A DNA stretch of 64,000 nt from Hoplostethus atlanticus (taxonomy: Eukaryota > Chordata > Actinopteri > Trachichthyiformes > Trachichthyidae), in contig JAXDDX010000014.1 of assembly GCA_034670405.1 (NCBI GenBank), positions 4,445,001-4,509,000 on the forward strand. Reading direction: 5' to 3'. Shown here piece after piece: positions 1 to 12,587 of this stretch (position 1 is its first letter; each line of letters starts with the position of its first letter). The translations under genes were made by a program, and so were the position numbers. The notes under the pieces are model-generated. The model was not told the DNA's origin. It did no database searches and saw nothing but the letters and a program-made list of their open reading frames with translations.

Positions 1-169
1 CACACAACTGAATCAATTCAGCAGCGGTTATAGCAGCGCCAGAAAAAAAAATGTATTCAAAAAATCACCAGTTAATTTATTACAACATACTAGTCAAATA
101 TTGTACCAGCAAATGACCAAAAAACTGAAAGCTGCTAATCAGATGTCAAAATCCTTTTAAGCTTTATTA

Positions 170-1690
170 TTTTTAAGTTTTATATATATAACACCTTTCA
201 TACACGACATGCAGCTCAAAGTGCTGTACAAAGTGATGTTTCAAAGACATGAAAATGTAAGATATTAAAAATGCACATAAAATGAAAAATGTATTTAAAA
301 ACAAAAACAATAAAATGGCAAACTTGTTTTGCAGAGTGTAATAGATGAGGGTATAATTAATAAGAACAAAAAATGCAAACTTTAAAAAGTATGTTTTCAA
401 CTGCTTTTTAAAACTATTTATAGAGGGAGCCAAAAAGCAAAAACAAAAAGCAGCCTCTTTTCTTTTGCTTCACAGTGAAACCAGAATTTGATGATGTCAT
501 ACAGCGATTTGGACCATATTCCTTCAAGCATTCTGTTTATATATGGAGGTGTTAAGCCATTTAGTGCCTTAAAAGAAGTAGGAGAACCTTAAAATCAATT
601 TCAAAAGAGAGAGGAAGCCAGTGCAAAGTGACCAATAAATATTTGATATAGGTTCGAAGTAGGAATTTATTTAATTGGGTGAACACTGCCTTTTCTAAAA
701 TCCGGGGCTTGAAATTAGTCTAAATTAGTTTAAAACTGAGGAATTAATGTTTTGTTTGTTAAGTAAAGGTTTTACTACAGCTGTTTTAAAAGCCTCTGGA
801 AAAACATTTTCACCCAATTGCACTGTCTAAAACATTGTTGGTATGGGTTTCAGAGAGCACACAGAGGATTTAAGTTGTGATAATATTAAACAGCTATGAT
901 TCAGTGACACTACAGAATACATCCATCTTTGCTTGTGGTCAAGTAAACATAGTCTAGCCCAGTCATAGAACTGGTAAGCACTATACTAGAGCGGATGTTA
1001 AATACTTCCTCTCCAAATAATATTGCAAATTCCAAAATTTTAATGGGGTTGCTTGAATAAGCCAGTCATTTGTCAGGGAAGGATTTAAAATGCAATCAAT
1101 AGTAGAGAATATAACTCTAGGGTTGCATTCACTATCCTTGATAATTTTAGAGTAGTACAAATTTCTCTCCCGGCGCACTGAATTATTGTAGACATTAATG
1201 CATCTTTTAAGAATATATGATGGATAGTTAACTCGGTTTTCCTGCATGTTCTCTCTGCTCTGTGACTGTCCCTTAACTTGTGAGTATTATTTTTTCCAGG
1301 GCACTGCTCTGACCAGAGATTTTGTTTAATTTTTCTCAAGGGCAACAGTGTCAAGACAATAGCTTAGTCTTGAATTAAAATTTTCAACCTTGGCATGGAC
1401 ACACCCATTTAAAGTATGGGTCTGTAAGGTGTAAGCAGCACACAAAACATTGGAGAAAGGTTTCGGAACCTGGAAGAAGATATTTCTGGTATACTTATAA
1501 TATTTCTGGATATTTCTAAAAATACACTTTAAAACTTGTGATACAATTGAACACAATAGAGAGCTTAACTCAAAAAAAGATACCAGCAATGACAGTGTTT
1601 CACAAGGATCCCTTTCTTCATCAAAGAAAAGTGTACCTATGTCTGAAAGCATAGAGCTTGATGTTTGAAGCAAATCACAATTCATGCACC
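170..1690 (-). mobile_element. L2-like LINE, internally deleted
   Basis: Minus-strand translation shows pieces of a fish L2/CR1-group LINE in normal order. The linker between endonuclease and reverse transcriptase lies at about 1690-1030 (NPRVIFSTIDCILNPS in the middle). The front of the RT domain is at about 820-740 (VFPEAFKTAVVKPLLNK), followed directly by the post-RT segment at about 640-570 (LHWLPLSFEIDFKVLLLL). The 3' end at about 170-240 has the typical GCACTTTG and short TA repeat. The catalytic RT part with the YADD box is missing and several stops are present. No intact reading frame remains. Confidence 0.75.
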
Positions 1691-1696
1691 TGACTA

Positions 1697-1733
1697 CAGT
1701 ATGTCATGCTTGAAAGTTTGTGAACCCTACAGT
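1697..1733 (+). repeat. isolated Tc1/mariner-type terminal repeat
   Basis: After a TA dinucleotide the sequence runs CAGTATGTCATGCTTGAAAG and then TTTGTGAACCC, the form of a fish Tc1-like inverted-repeat end. No matching opposite end was found nearby. It abuts the 5' edge of the LINE at 170-1690. Confidence 0.45.
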
Positions 1734-3848
1734 GAGTGGACATTATTTCAGAGATGAACACATACTGTATATCATATATGGCCTTCAAAGTTTTATATAT
1801 ATTCATTGATAACTGTGTCTTTCTTTATCTTTTGCTCAACCTGAATTGAACAAGAGAGAGAAGAGGACAGAGACAAAGGGAGATGGGGGAGGAAAGAAAT
1901 AAGAGGAAGCAAGAGTAGAATACAGAAGGGGAGGAATGAGGAGAGAGACAGCAAAGCAGCACACTACAATATATCACTGTAGGCCTGTACAGAAGTGTTA
2001 ACTATGCTGCTTCATACCAAAGTATGTCAAAGTGCACCAGAGTGATGCATTTTGCTGCTCTCAAGGGAGGATGCCCCTGGACCCCCCTACTATGGTTCTG
2101 TAGCTGCCTCTGGGCTGAGCCCTGAATATTCCAGAATCCTAACCTAACGCCCCTATGCAGCAATATCCCTATGTCTAAGTGCCAGTCAAGCATGCTGAAC
2201 TGCTTCTTTAGGAGGGCGTGTTCACAATGTTGCTAGGTACTACACTTCTTCTTGTTCTATCTTTAGACTCTGTTAATATCACCACCTCACTTTTGTGCAA
2301 ATAAAATCCTGTTTTGCAAGATATAGAGGTTATTCAAGGCCCACCTTAGTATAGTATACTCCTATAACAAGTGAATGGCTTCATTATGCATTAAGGCAGT
2401 GAGTGGCATCTGAACTAAGTGCATGACAAATTATAAGGAAATAAAAATTAAATGATTTAATAGTACAGAACACATGAGCCTGTAGCCTGTTAAACTTGAT
2501 TCATGGTGTTGGTCCGCAGTCAGTAACATTGGCTGAACTATTGGTAAAATTAGCCACCTTTGATAATAAGTCAGGTTTAGCCACGTTGAACCTGCTCCAG
2601 ACCGGGTTTGGCTCAACACATATGTTTCCATAGTAATGTAACTGGCATCCATTCAAGTTTACTTTGTGAAAGAATTATCCAAGAAGTTAACCAGACTTAA
2701 TGAAATAAGTTTGGCATACTGCTTAATTTCCATGATCCCTAGTTCCATGGAAACCTTTTTAAAGAGATATAAACAAAGCATAGAAATTTCAACCTTAAAA
2801 TAAGAAAAAAAAAAAGGCTGAATAAAAATCCCTGAGCTTGGAATGTAATGTATGGATGACGCTCAGACCACACACAGGACTCACTGCAGAAATGTAATGC
2901 TTTCCTTGACCCAGCTGATGTGGGGTATTTATATAAGACTCATTCAGAAATATGTTTCTCACGACTAAAATATGTAAACTGCCACTAGCGAACTGGTCTC
3001 GGCTCCTGCTCCCACGGCAGTGTATGACAAGTTTCAATATTTACATTTTTTTATGGCATCAAAATGCAGTAGACCTAACAAAAGAAGGATTAAATAGAGG
3101 GGAGTCTGGCTTTGCTCTTAAAAAGGAAAAACAGTTCTTCATCAAATGTTTTAAATGCTGATGTCACTTCCAGTACTTCCATGGAATTTGACGTTTTTAC
3201 TGCCATATAACTGTCAACGTTTAAGTGTCTGGGGTCAGTGTACTTTTGCAATTTTGTAATACCTACTCCACTACCAGTTTGTTTCTTTTCATTGTGCTTT
3301 AGGATATATACATTCCTAAAATACTAGAGCATTGGTGAAATTGTAATGATTGTATGATTTCAGTACTCAAGTACTCAAATCCTACAATAAATCCTTGGCA
3401 TGCCACCTTGGAACCAAGCCAAACGAGAGTTAAGATATAAACTATGTACCATACATTTCTATGTGTACATTTGTGAAATGTGTATAATGTATTCAAGGGA
3501 TCTACACCTATAAGGGGAGGTTCTACAACATGTATGCCCTACTACTGACCTGATCCACCTGTCAAAGAGTATACCTGCAGGGTAACAATAGACCTAATAA
3601 ACCTAAGAGGAAATGCAGAAGATAGTGGGATAAGAGAAAAGACCTGAAACTTAAAGACCCTATATTATAAAGCTTTCCACTATGATGGCAAGGTTCTAGG
3701 GATAGGTTGTCTGGTTTGGGCAGGCCTTGAACTGCACATGTGTAAACTGGCCATTGTTGGGATTCACTATAAGCTCCCGTTGAACTGAAAGAGTGGCTAT
3801 TCTACTTTCTCTCAAGCAAGTAGCTGTAAATCAACTAACTTCTTTCCT
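1734..3848. other. no recognised gene
   Basis: Unique-looking AT-rich DNA with a purine-rich GA stretch at about 1850-1960. Short open frames here (for example about 2431-2652 and 2795-3037) have no recognisable domain. Confidence 0.5.
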
Positions 3849-4803
3849 TTGCCTAAAATAACATATTTGAGAAGTTTCAATTGCGTTTCAGATCACTACA
3901 TAGCACAGAGACTATTGCTCAAGAATAAAACTGATGCAGATCCTGGGGACTGCACTACCTTAGTCCTTCTAGACCTTAGTGCAGCATTTGATATGATCAT
4001 TTACACAATTATGCCAAACCACCTAAGCTTGAGTTGGCGTTATGGTGACAGCACTTGACTGGTTTGGAAAATAGTTTTCTTTAATTATGCTTCCACTAGG
4101 CCATGTCATTAGAAAGCATAATATCCAGTTTCACTGTTATGCAGATGATACACAGCTATACTTACATCTGAAACTGAACAACCCAAGTAGTCTTAGCACT
4201 TTAAATCATTTAAATCATGAATATAACTTAACCTGCTCTTCAAAGCCTGAATTAAGGTTAAGGTTAAGGATGTGCATGTTTTTTTGTATTGTAACTCACT
4301 GTATTGTGGAATCAACTGTAAAGCCCTTTCACAAATGCAACTGATTCAAAATGTAGCAGCTAGGCTGCTGACGTGTGCACAAAAGGAGCATATCCTTCCT
4401 CTCCTGGTGTCCCTTCACTAGCTCCCTGTCTCCCTGCTATAGAATTTACTTTAATATCTTACTATTTTTTATAAAACTTTTGATGGTCTTGCATCTCAGT
4501 ATATTTATGAACCCTGAAGGCCGCTTAAGTCTTTGGCCACAGTGTAGGCTAAAACTAAAGGGTGATTGTGTTTTTGCTATTGCAGCAGAATCCATTGGCA
4601 TTCTTAAAAGTGAATTTAAAGACCCAATTTTATTCTATGGCCTTTCAAAGTGCCTTATGTATTTTACCTGTTTTTCTGTAATGTGCTTTTCCTTTTTGTC
4701 TGTTTAGATGATTTCTTGTTTTGTTATCTTTTCTTTTAACCTTATGAAGCACTTTGTAAGAAAGTGTTTTGTGTTTAAGGAGCTATATAAATAAAGTTGA
4801 CTT
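3849..4803 (+). mobile_element. L2-like LINE fragment with 3' end
   Basis: Plus-strand pieces of a LINE reverse transcriptase: LLDLSAAFDMIIYTIM (motif A region, about 3967-4014), [18 protein letters not shown] followed by ADDTQLYL (the YADD catalytic box, about 4087-4160), [18 protein letters not shown] (about 4335-4390), and CRLKLKGDCVFAIAAES (about 4540-4590). The end at about 4740-4803 has GCACTTTG and ATATAAATAAA, as in L2 3' tails. The middle of the RT domain is deleted and the frame is broken in several places. It is a dead copy. Confidence 0.8.
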
Positions 4804-4861
4804 GCTTATCTCAAGTTATGTATGCTTTATTTTTATCTTGAAGAGACTATAGTAAGTCTCT

Positions 4862-5060
4862 TTATTCCTGTTTAAGTCAGAAATCCTGCTCATATTTGCA
4901 GCTGCTGCAAAATGGAGAGTTACCCCTATGTTAACAACTCTACACTACAAAACAAAGGTGCCCAGGCCTTTTCCAACAGGGTCCTAAGACTGTGGAATGG
5001 TTTTCCTGAAGAGCTAAGGCTGGCAAGATCAGAATCATCTTTTAAAACACTTTTTTTACA
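4862..5060 (+). mobile_element. second LINE C-terminal fragment
   Basis: Translation of about 4940-5055 gives GARAFSNRVLRLWNGFPE and ELRLARSESSFKTLFL, the usual C-terminal end of fish LINE ORF2 proteins (the W-N-x-LPEELR type). It follows the 3' tail of the LINE at 3849-4803, so it is a separate insertion or a rearranged piece. Confidence 0.6.
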
Positions 5061-6221
5061 CATATTACACACACTGATTATGCATAGGTAAGGCCCCAGT
5101 CCGTCATATAAAGATCAAGGAATGTAATCTAACGCTCAGAAGAACATGCTGAGAGGAAAGACTTCAGGAGACTTCTATATGGTGCTTGATTGACTTTTGG
5201 CTTGTTAATTTAGGACACCGCTTCAATTGGAATATCACAAGGGAAAAGGAGTTGCAACTGAGACTATCCCCCAAAGTAGACACAGTCTGGCCAGCCTATT
5301 TTTGTGGTATATTTACCCTGTCCTGCAGAAGGACTTTGATACTAGATAAACACATACTGTTTTTGTCATACTGAAATTCAACCATTTACACTATAGTACA
5401 ACAACTTAGCAACATTAGATGATGACTTCTTGCATCAGGACTTATTGTCTTGACCATAATCTTTTGCAAGCAGCAAGCAACTTTATAAGCTAAAATTACA
5501 ATAGAAAGAAGAAACAATATATCCACTAATGCTTCTCTAAATTGCCTAACTACTGAGTAACAGAAATATTAACTCTGATTTCATCAACCATGAAAAAAAT
5601 GTCCCAAGGTGCCAATATGTCAAGAGTTATATGGAATTAACATATGTTAAATCAAATGTCACTATTCCAAAATGTTTGCATTTATGTGTATTTCCAGCTG
5701 GCAAAGTTGCATTCTTTTCATCTCAGGTACCATAAGATGAAGAGGTAGGCTGGATAGGTTTGATCCCTGCAGATCTGGAGGATTTTTTTTTTCTCTTGTC
5801 AAAGTTTTCAAATCTGAATCGCAAATTTCCCAAATATTGCACCCTTAGCTGGTAGCGATGGTTTATGAGATTACTACTAAACTTTGCTTTGTGGGTTAAG
5901 ATTGAAACTCAAATGGGTCAGACAGCCAGAACAGGATGAGGGGTGGAAGTAAAGCTGTGGTAAGACTTCAGTTTTCCATTTCCATTTTCAAGGCCAAATG
6001 TTATGAAATTTGATACAATTTGACATGCCCAGCTGGGGCATGGCTCATCACATAAGTAATAAAGGATTTGAATTATAAGTATGAAACTTGGCACATATAC
6101 CAGGACCTCAACTGGGAGCACACATACCGAATTTCAATCAGTTCTAATCAATTTTCACAAAGCAGGACTTTGAATAAGTTCAATAATATCAGTTGATGTA
6201 GGTGTAGGTATCTATTTGAAA
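5061..6221. other. no recognised gene
   Basis: AT-rich DNA without identifiable coding or repeat structure. Short open frames at about 5186-5374 and 5918-6121 show no domain. Confidence 0.5.
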
Positions 6222-6223
6222 TA

Positions 6224-6401
6224 CAGTATGTGCGAAAGTCTTATGCACCCTAGATTATTTCATATAAATTTGGTCTTGGTTTTCTGCATTAGTGTTTTAC
6301 ATTACTGCTCTTTATAATAAATCTTTTGATATTTAGAAACTTTTCATTTAATCTTTGCGGATTTTTGTTTTACACGTGACTAAGACTTTTGCACAGTACT
6401 G
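6224..6401. mobile_element. short Tc1/mariner-type MITE
   Basis: About 178 bp bounded by TA on both sides (6222-6223 and 6402-6403). The left end reads CAGTATGTGCGAAAGTCTTA. The reverse complement of the right end reads CAGTACTGTGCAAAAGTCTT, an imperfect inverted repeat. There is no coding capacity. The TA target and CAGT start fit the Tc1/mariner superfamily. Confidence 0.75.
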
Positions 6402-6403
6402 TA

Positions 6404-8967
6404 TGTATTGGACTACTTTGTGCATTTTGTAATTTGCAGGTGTAAAAAATTATAATTTTACTTGTAATTTTCAGTTACTATAATAGAATACTGTTTTTGT
6501 ATTTCTACTTTGTGTCAACTTTGTTTTCCATTAAAGATAGAGCAGTTACAAAAAAGCCCTTGTAGAACTATTTGAACAGCACAGTGCTGTGATAGCAAGC
6601 TGATGAGACTACTCAATGATTAAAAACAGATCACACTGGTGGATTACGTAGGATGGTCTTTGCTTGGGCCAATGGAATACATACATACGGTATGTACCAG
6701 TACATAAACATAGATATGCACCAATCAAACCTAAAGGGCAGATAGTGGCCTAAGCACTTTTCAAGGTATATGATCTACTTTCTACTGTGTATCCAGTACC
6801 AGGACTCACATGCCCTCACATCATATGGGGTGTTAAAGTCTGCAACCATTTAAAAGTTAAAAGTTAAGGCTACTCTGTATATCCCATACAAAGAGAGACA
6901 CAGCAGCTAATCGCGAGATAAAACACTTGACAGTTTACATAAGTTCCTTTTTTTTGGTCAGTTATATTCAGGTAGTTTATAGCCTGAAATATTGATAAAA
7001 TGGAGCAAGAGGAGCATGGGGTCAGAGTCAGAGGTTTAGAAGTCAGCCAAGCAAATGTGAAGTCTCCCATAGGTTTGAAAATAAGTCTTGAAATTTGAAA
7101 TAAACTCTCCCACTGCCAATGTGCACTCAGCTTCTGCAAGCCACAAGGACTCTGGAACACATTTTTTAATTGGGTCTATAAACCTCCTTAATTTTATGCT
7201 GAGTTCCATGCCCTGAAAAAATAATGATGTTCCTGACTCCATAGTTTTCAAATTCCCTTTGAGTGTGGATTCCTGTCTGTCCTTGTGTGAGATTATTCAA
7301 CAGCTTCAATTTCATTGATCTGAGACATTGTTCAAATTGGTTTGGTTAGCCTTTGAACAGAAGTTGGCATATAGATCAGTGCCAATTTTCCAGGATCTCT
7401 TGTTATTTGTTTATTTTAAGTGAACATTATTTTGCATGTAATGTATATAGTAAGTTAAAAGCATTAAGACAAATTACCATATAATGGTATAGTGCTCTCT
7501 TGTCCTATTAAAATATTATTTGCTTTTACTAGTCAGTTCCTAATTATTGGTCCAGAGTTATTCAGCCAATCATTAAAGATGTTTATTTTCAGCTGAGTGG
7601 TAATATAATGTCAGTCTGTTGTTGTGCCCTCCCACCATTCACACAGAAGGCTTCCAGAATTCTGTATGACTCATATCTAAGCCTCACTGCAGAGAGTTAT
7701 ATGTGATGTGAATACTTATCAAGGCAACAATTCCTAAACTAATTTCTATATTTTGCACTTGTAGTAGCATACTCATTTTTGACTACATCAGTGGGACTGT
7801 CTGTATGTTGTCTATACCAACAATCGAGCATGATTCAGCATCAAACCATGACAATAGACAGGATGCAGATATGCTGTTTGAGAATGAATGTAAAAGGAAA
7901 TGCACACAAATTTACACAAAAACCTTGCTTACTATTCTGGATTTTCTCTCTGAAAACCCATTTAGGTCTAACTTTTAATGGATTGAGAATTGAACAGTAT
8001 TAAGATTGAACATGCACATAATGTATTCCAATATCATTAAGAGTAGAGAGAAAATGTATGCAATGTGACTTATGTATTCTATATGGTACTTGTTTACTGA
8101 GAAATATTTCTATACTTCTTTTTATCGAGCTTGGAAGTTGTATTTTGTTTATTTATTGAGTGTATTTTGAGATGGGAGGGGGAATGTTAACTGACCAACT
8201 GAAATAACTGTTGTTTGACGTCATGACTTTATTTTTAGAAGGTAATATATGGGTGTGGAAGTGCCTTTTCATGTTAGAATCAAAATACAAACACGTAACA
8301 TACACACACTGATGCAGTGTTTCTTCCACTGACACACAGACAAGCACACACGCACGCGCACACACACACATGGACAGATGAAAGCTTTTCTCCTCATACC
8401 AGGCAAATGCATACTCACACCTCCTGATGAGTTATATTTGTTTGCACATGTACATGGGCTGCTGTGATTTCAAGGGGTTACTGTGCTTTTGGGTGTGAGC
8501 CCCTTTAGGCTGTGGACACACTAGAAGACTTTTCAAATCCTGACCAATTTTAATACACATTGCATCAGATTGCTCATAAATTTGCTCACATTAGACAGGG
8601 TATCACACACACTAATGTTGGCGCAGACATATTTTAAATTGACCGTTGATGAGGGGTTAATTGTCGCTACAAGATTCTGTCAAGGTAATAAAAGGTCATG
8701 CACCTAGGCTATTAGAAAAGCAACTGCAGTCTACCTTTCGACCACCGGAGACAGCAGCGTGCGTTTAGCTCGGAAGCAGAGAACCGACAAAAAATTTGAG
8801 GCGTCTGTCGGCCATCGTTGATTTCATTACATTGGAAATTTGGGCTATACCTGTCTTTAACAAAGTCTTTGTGCATAGGAGATGCCAGAGAGCATGTGCC
8901 ACCGTGGTGAAAGTAAACAAGTGAAGGATTACGGACATCTGTTTGGGATAAGTGAAATTCGACCTAC
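6404..8967. other. no recognised gene
   Basis: Non-coding AT-rich sequence with a short CA-rich run at about 8345-8370. A slightly GC-richer patch at about 8720-8830 precedes the piggyBac relic and could be part of it, but I cannot show that. Confidence 0.45.
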
Positions 8968-9440
8968 TTGTTTGTGCTGCTCTTTTTAAAAATTAATACA
9001 ATTTTAATGTTAAAATTGATCAGACATGATCACCTGAAAGCCCTTTGCACAAACTTTCCTCTATTCATTTTTATAATATTTTATTGTCATCATTATCATC
9101 TGAATCAGAGTGTGTACCGACTTCTGAGACACCTCCAGCCTGCCGCAAAACAGCAAAAAGAATTTCCGATGCACCAGCAGGTCCAACACATGCAGAAACC
9201 AAAATCTCCAGTAGCCTTGACAGTTGTCTTTGATTGTTTCCAAGGTACACAGACTTCCTGGACATGGAATATGGGATATGTCTGTAGATGAACTGAAAGC
9301 ATTGATTGTGCTTCTGGAATATATGGTGATAAAAACATGGATATTGACGGCTACTGGTCAAAAGAGTTAGAAAAGACTGTTCAGGCAAACCATGCCAAGG
9401 AACCACTTCAAAGAAATCCTGATTATTCCAAATATAGTTT
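8968..9440 (+). pseudogene. piggyBac-like transposase relic
   Basis: In different frames the plus strand shows an acidic/serine-rich N-terminal stretch (SSESECVPTSETPP, about 9096-9140), then MSVDELKALIVLLEYM (about 9278-9325), DIDGYWSK (about 9340-9365) and LFRQTMPRNHFKEIL (about 9378-9423). These follow the order of the piggyBac transposase front end (E-L-K-A-F-x-G-L, Y-W-S, and the M-x-R-N-x-F-x-x-I-L motif). At least three frame changes or stops separate them, and the catalytic DDD region is absent. Identification is by eye. Confidence 0.6.
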
Positions 9441-9894
9441 TACAGTGTGTATTTAACACACATTTTGAACTGCTTGACTCATCTAGAATAGGCTGAGTAT
9501 ATCTTGTTTATCAAGTTGCTATTAGCTGTACTCAGACTGCTCCAGTACTAGTTCTTTATTCAATAGTCTGTTGTTAGCTGCTAGTTGGTCAGTTTGTGTT
9601 GTTAGCTGCTAGTTGGTCAGTTTGTCTTTGTAGCCACACCTTCAGGCCTAACTGTTGTTATCTGTCCTTAAATCTTGTTGTTTAGCTGTTTTGATTTAGT
9701 GTATCCTTATATCTTGCTGTTTTGATTTAGTGTGTTATTTTACTAGCCTAGGGTTAAGACAAGTAAGCCCAGTTTCTGTTTGTGTCATACCCCCAATTGG
9801 AGGTAGTTTCACCCGAGCTAGGCCTTCAATCAACGGCCTTCAAAGAAGGCTTCTTCTTTTCATATTATTTAAATTCTGTCATTGTACTGCAAAC
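9441..9894. other. non-coding with a short tandem duplication
   Basis: No gene seen. A roughly 28-bp unit containing TTGTTAGCTGCTAGTTGGTC is repeated twice at about 9570-9624. A similar short repeat (TTGCTGTTTTGATTTAGTG type) is at about 9678-9732. Confidence 0.5.
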
Positions 9895-10720
9895 TACCAT
9901 GTGTTTGGTCCCACCTCCTCCCTGACGATTTCGCCAACTTCTTTGACAAGAGAAGAGAGAAGATTCATTTATTGCATTACGGGTGCACGAATGCACTACC
10001 ACACACATGCAAGGGGTAGTGACTGCCGAACACAACACACAACACATGCGGGGAGGGTGTCCGAATAATTGTGCCTCCACCAGAACAACCTGTTGGACCC
10101 CCACCAGTCCAGGTTCAAGGTGGGGCACAGCTAGAGAGAACTCTCTCTCCTCCATACTGATACTCCTGGACCTGTCTGCAGCGTTCGACACGGTGAACCA
10201 CCAAATCCTCCTCTCCACCCTCGAGGGGATGGGTGTCTCAGGCTCTGCACTCTCCCTGTTTGCATCCTACCTGAGGGGTCGCTCCTACCAGGTGATGCAG
10301 AGAGGGTCTGTGTCGGAATCACACAGGCTGACTACTGGGGTTCCGCAAGGTTCGGTTCTGGGTCCTCTCCTTTTTTCCCTCTACATGATGTCTCTTGGTT
10401 CTGTTATCCACTCCCATGACTTTTCCTACCATTGTTATGCCAATGACACCCAGCTGGTCTTGTCATTTCCCCCCTCTGACACACAAGAGGGGGCAATCTC
10501 GGAGTGGATGTCGATGCACCACCTGAAGCTCAACCTGGACAAGACTGAGCTGGTGTTCCTCCAGGGGAAGGGTTGTCCACACCGAGACAGAAAGCTGCAG
10601 CTCGTCTGATGTTCTACCGCCCCAAGTTCTCCCACACAACTGCCTTTCTCCATTCTCTACACTGGCTCCCTGTAGCAGCTCGCATCCAGTTTAAGACCCC
10701 GGTGCTAGTAATGTACAGCA
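9895..10720 (+). mobile_element. CR1/L2-group LINE reverse transcriptase fragment
   Basis: Starts with DDFANFFDKRREKI (about 9922-9965, pre-RT linker), then after a deletion DPHQSRFKVGHS. It continues with motif A ILILLDLSAAFDTVNHQI (about 10155-10208), FASYLRGRSYQVMQRGS, TTGVPQGSVLGPLLFSLY (about 10334-10386), YHCYANDTQL, and HHLKLNLDKTELVFL (about 10519-10563). The 3' part (about 10600-10700) reads FSHTTAFLHSLHWLPVAA. The catalytic YADD is YAND here, and the frame is open only over about 208 codons. It is a truncated, dead copy. Confidence 0.9.
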
Positions 10721-11811
10721 TGATGTTTTATTGGTAGTGTCTTGAAATTCCAATGGGTGGGGTGCTTTTTGTCCAAAAGAGTACGGGCCACACAGTAAGT
10801 TTTGAAAACCAGACATCTCAGCACCTGGCAAAGTAATCATTGAGTCACTGTTATTGATCAACCAGTCCCTCCAGGATGTTGCGGTCTTGCGAAGTTCAAG
10901 TAATTGCACAATACCTGCAAGAGCTTGCAATTTTGCCAAAACTCCGCAATATTCCCGCATAAAACGGTCAAATTGGCACAATGCTTCCACATTAACACTT
11001 CTACATGTTCTGGAGGTTGTGTTTTTTTAATTTAAATATGCAATTTGCACCATTTGCTTTCTTGTTATCCTGAGCCTTTGATATGGTTACACACAAGGAC
11101 AATGCCGGAGTAGCCACCGGGACAACCGGGACGAATCCCGGTGGGCCGGTGGGTCTGTGGGCCGGTTGGACTGGCCGCGCCGCAGTGTAGCCTAATAATT
11201 TTATAAACTGTTCAAGTTGTCACCGGCTGCCGGTGACTAATTAGATGTGCGTTCTCCGGTCCAGACCTCTCTCTCTTTCTGGCAGCACTGACAGACCTGA
11301 CACACCTGATAGGGAGATTAGAGCGGGACGGGAACGTGATGGGTCAACTAATGATGTAATGACAAGTTGTAGATATGCTGCATTGTAGCCTAAAGGGAAA
11401 AAAAACAAACAAAAACAATGTAAAGAAAACTAGGATTAAAAAGGAATGAAAGAAAAAGAAAGGCACTAGACAGAGATCACATTTAGTAAAACAAGTTTGC
11501 AGCCGCCGGCCCCAGGAGGTATTATTGTGTGACTATTACTCCACTACTTAAAAAAACAACTTAAAAAAACAAAGTGGGCAGTTTACGATGTTTTGGGGGG
11601 GATGGGGGGCTTGAAATTTTCATCCATTCCTGCTGTTTTACCACAAGATAACACGAAAAATATCGCAAATTGCATTGCAATTTTTGATAAAAGACGCTGA
11701 AAAATCATTTTGGGCCGTAATAATAAAAAAAAAACTCTCTACTTTCTACTACAAATTCAAAAGTAACATTGAGTTAACCATTTATTAAAACAACTCATAT
11801 TGCATACTACC
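10721..11811. repeat. repeat-like mosaic, family not identified
   Basis: The stretches at about 10860-11000 (GAGCTTGCAATTTTG and CAATATTCCCGCAT) and 11620-11740 look like parts of a fish interspersed repeat. The GC-rich 11100-11170 block (repeated CCGGTGGG/CCGGGAC words) sits between them and could be a separate insertion. No clear ends or coding domain were found. Confidence 0.35.
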
Positions 11812-12057
11812 CTCCCTGGCTCACTCCAAGAGTGAGTTTGTTAACCCTGAGATGAGGGAAACTCTGAGTTTTCCGTTCCAGAAAGAGAGGTAACTCAAAC
11901 TCTGAGTCAGTTACCATGGTAACTGGGTTAGGGTTAGGGTTAGTTACCATGGTAACTGACTATGTGAACCTAACCTGCTCGCTGGCAGGTTTTCTTTAAC
12001 AAACCCTGAGTTTCTCCCTGTCTCCTCTCTCTGCTGAACCTGAAGCAGCTGTCGGAC

Positions 12058-12297
12058 ATGGCGTGTCCTTTCCTCGGTAACCCGATCGATATTCAAGCGG
12101 AAGTAATTCACATAGCCTTACGGGAGAGGATTTTGAGACCCCGATTAGATGTTCTATGTCCAGGATGGAAGAGCTGTCCGAGATATAATATGCCGTTTAC
12201 AGTTCACGGATTAAGCTACCACCACCCCGAGCAGTCAAATAAAGACACATTTCATTTGGTCTTCTTTATTTCCTACAAATACAAAAGCAACAGTTAG
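12058..12297 (+). pseudogene. Harbinger transposase N-terminal fragment
   Basis: The open frame begins MACPFLGNPIDIQAEVIH, then IALRERILRPRLDVL. This resembles the start of fish HARBI1-like transposases (M-A-C-P-F-L-x-N-P-V-D). After about residue 50 the resemblance ends. The catalytic nuclease region is absent, apparently lost with the internal deletion of the element that contains it. Confidence 0.65.
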
Positions 12298-12587
12298 TAT
12301 TTTTATATTGTTCCAACAACACATTTCACCTGTGACCATGCACCCACCTCTAACTTATGTTCCAGTAATTAAATTTCTAGATCTGCCTTTCTAATTTGCC
12401 ACCCCAAGTACACCATTTGAAGTATGTTTTTAGATTTCATTTTCAGCTGCTGCCAAGTGCGCTTTGCGCCCGTGGGATTGCACCTAAATGAAAAATTTTT
12501 TTTTCCAATACCATTCCACCACTTTCTCACATGTAGGTAATATTATAAGAAAGTGTGGTTAAATGTTAAATGAATACACTACTGCAT

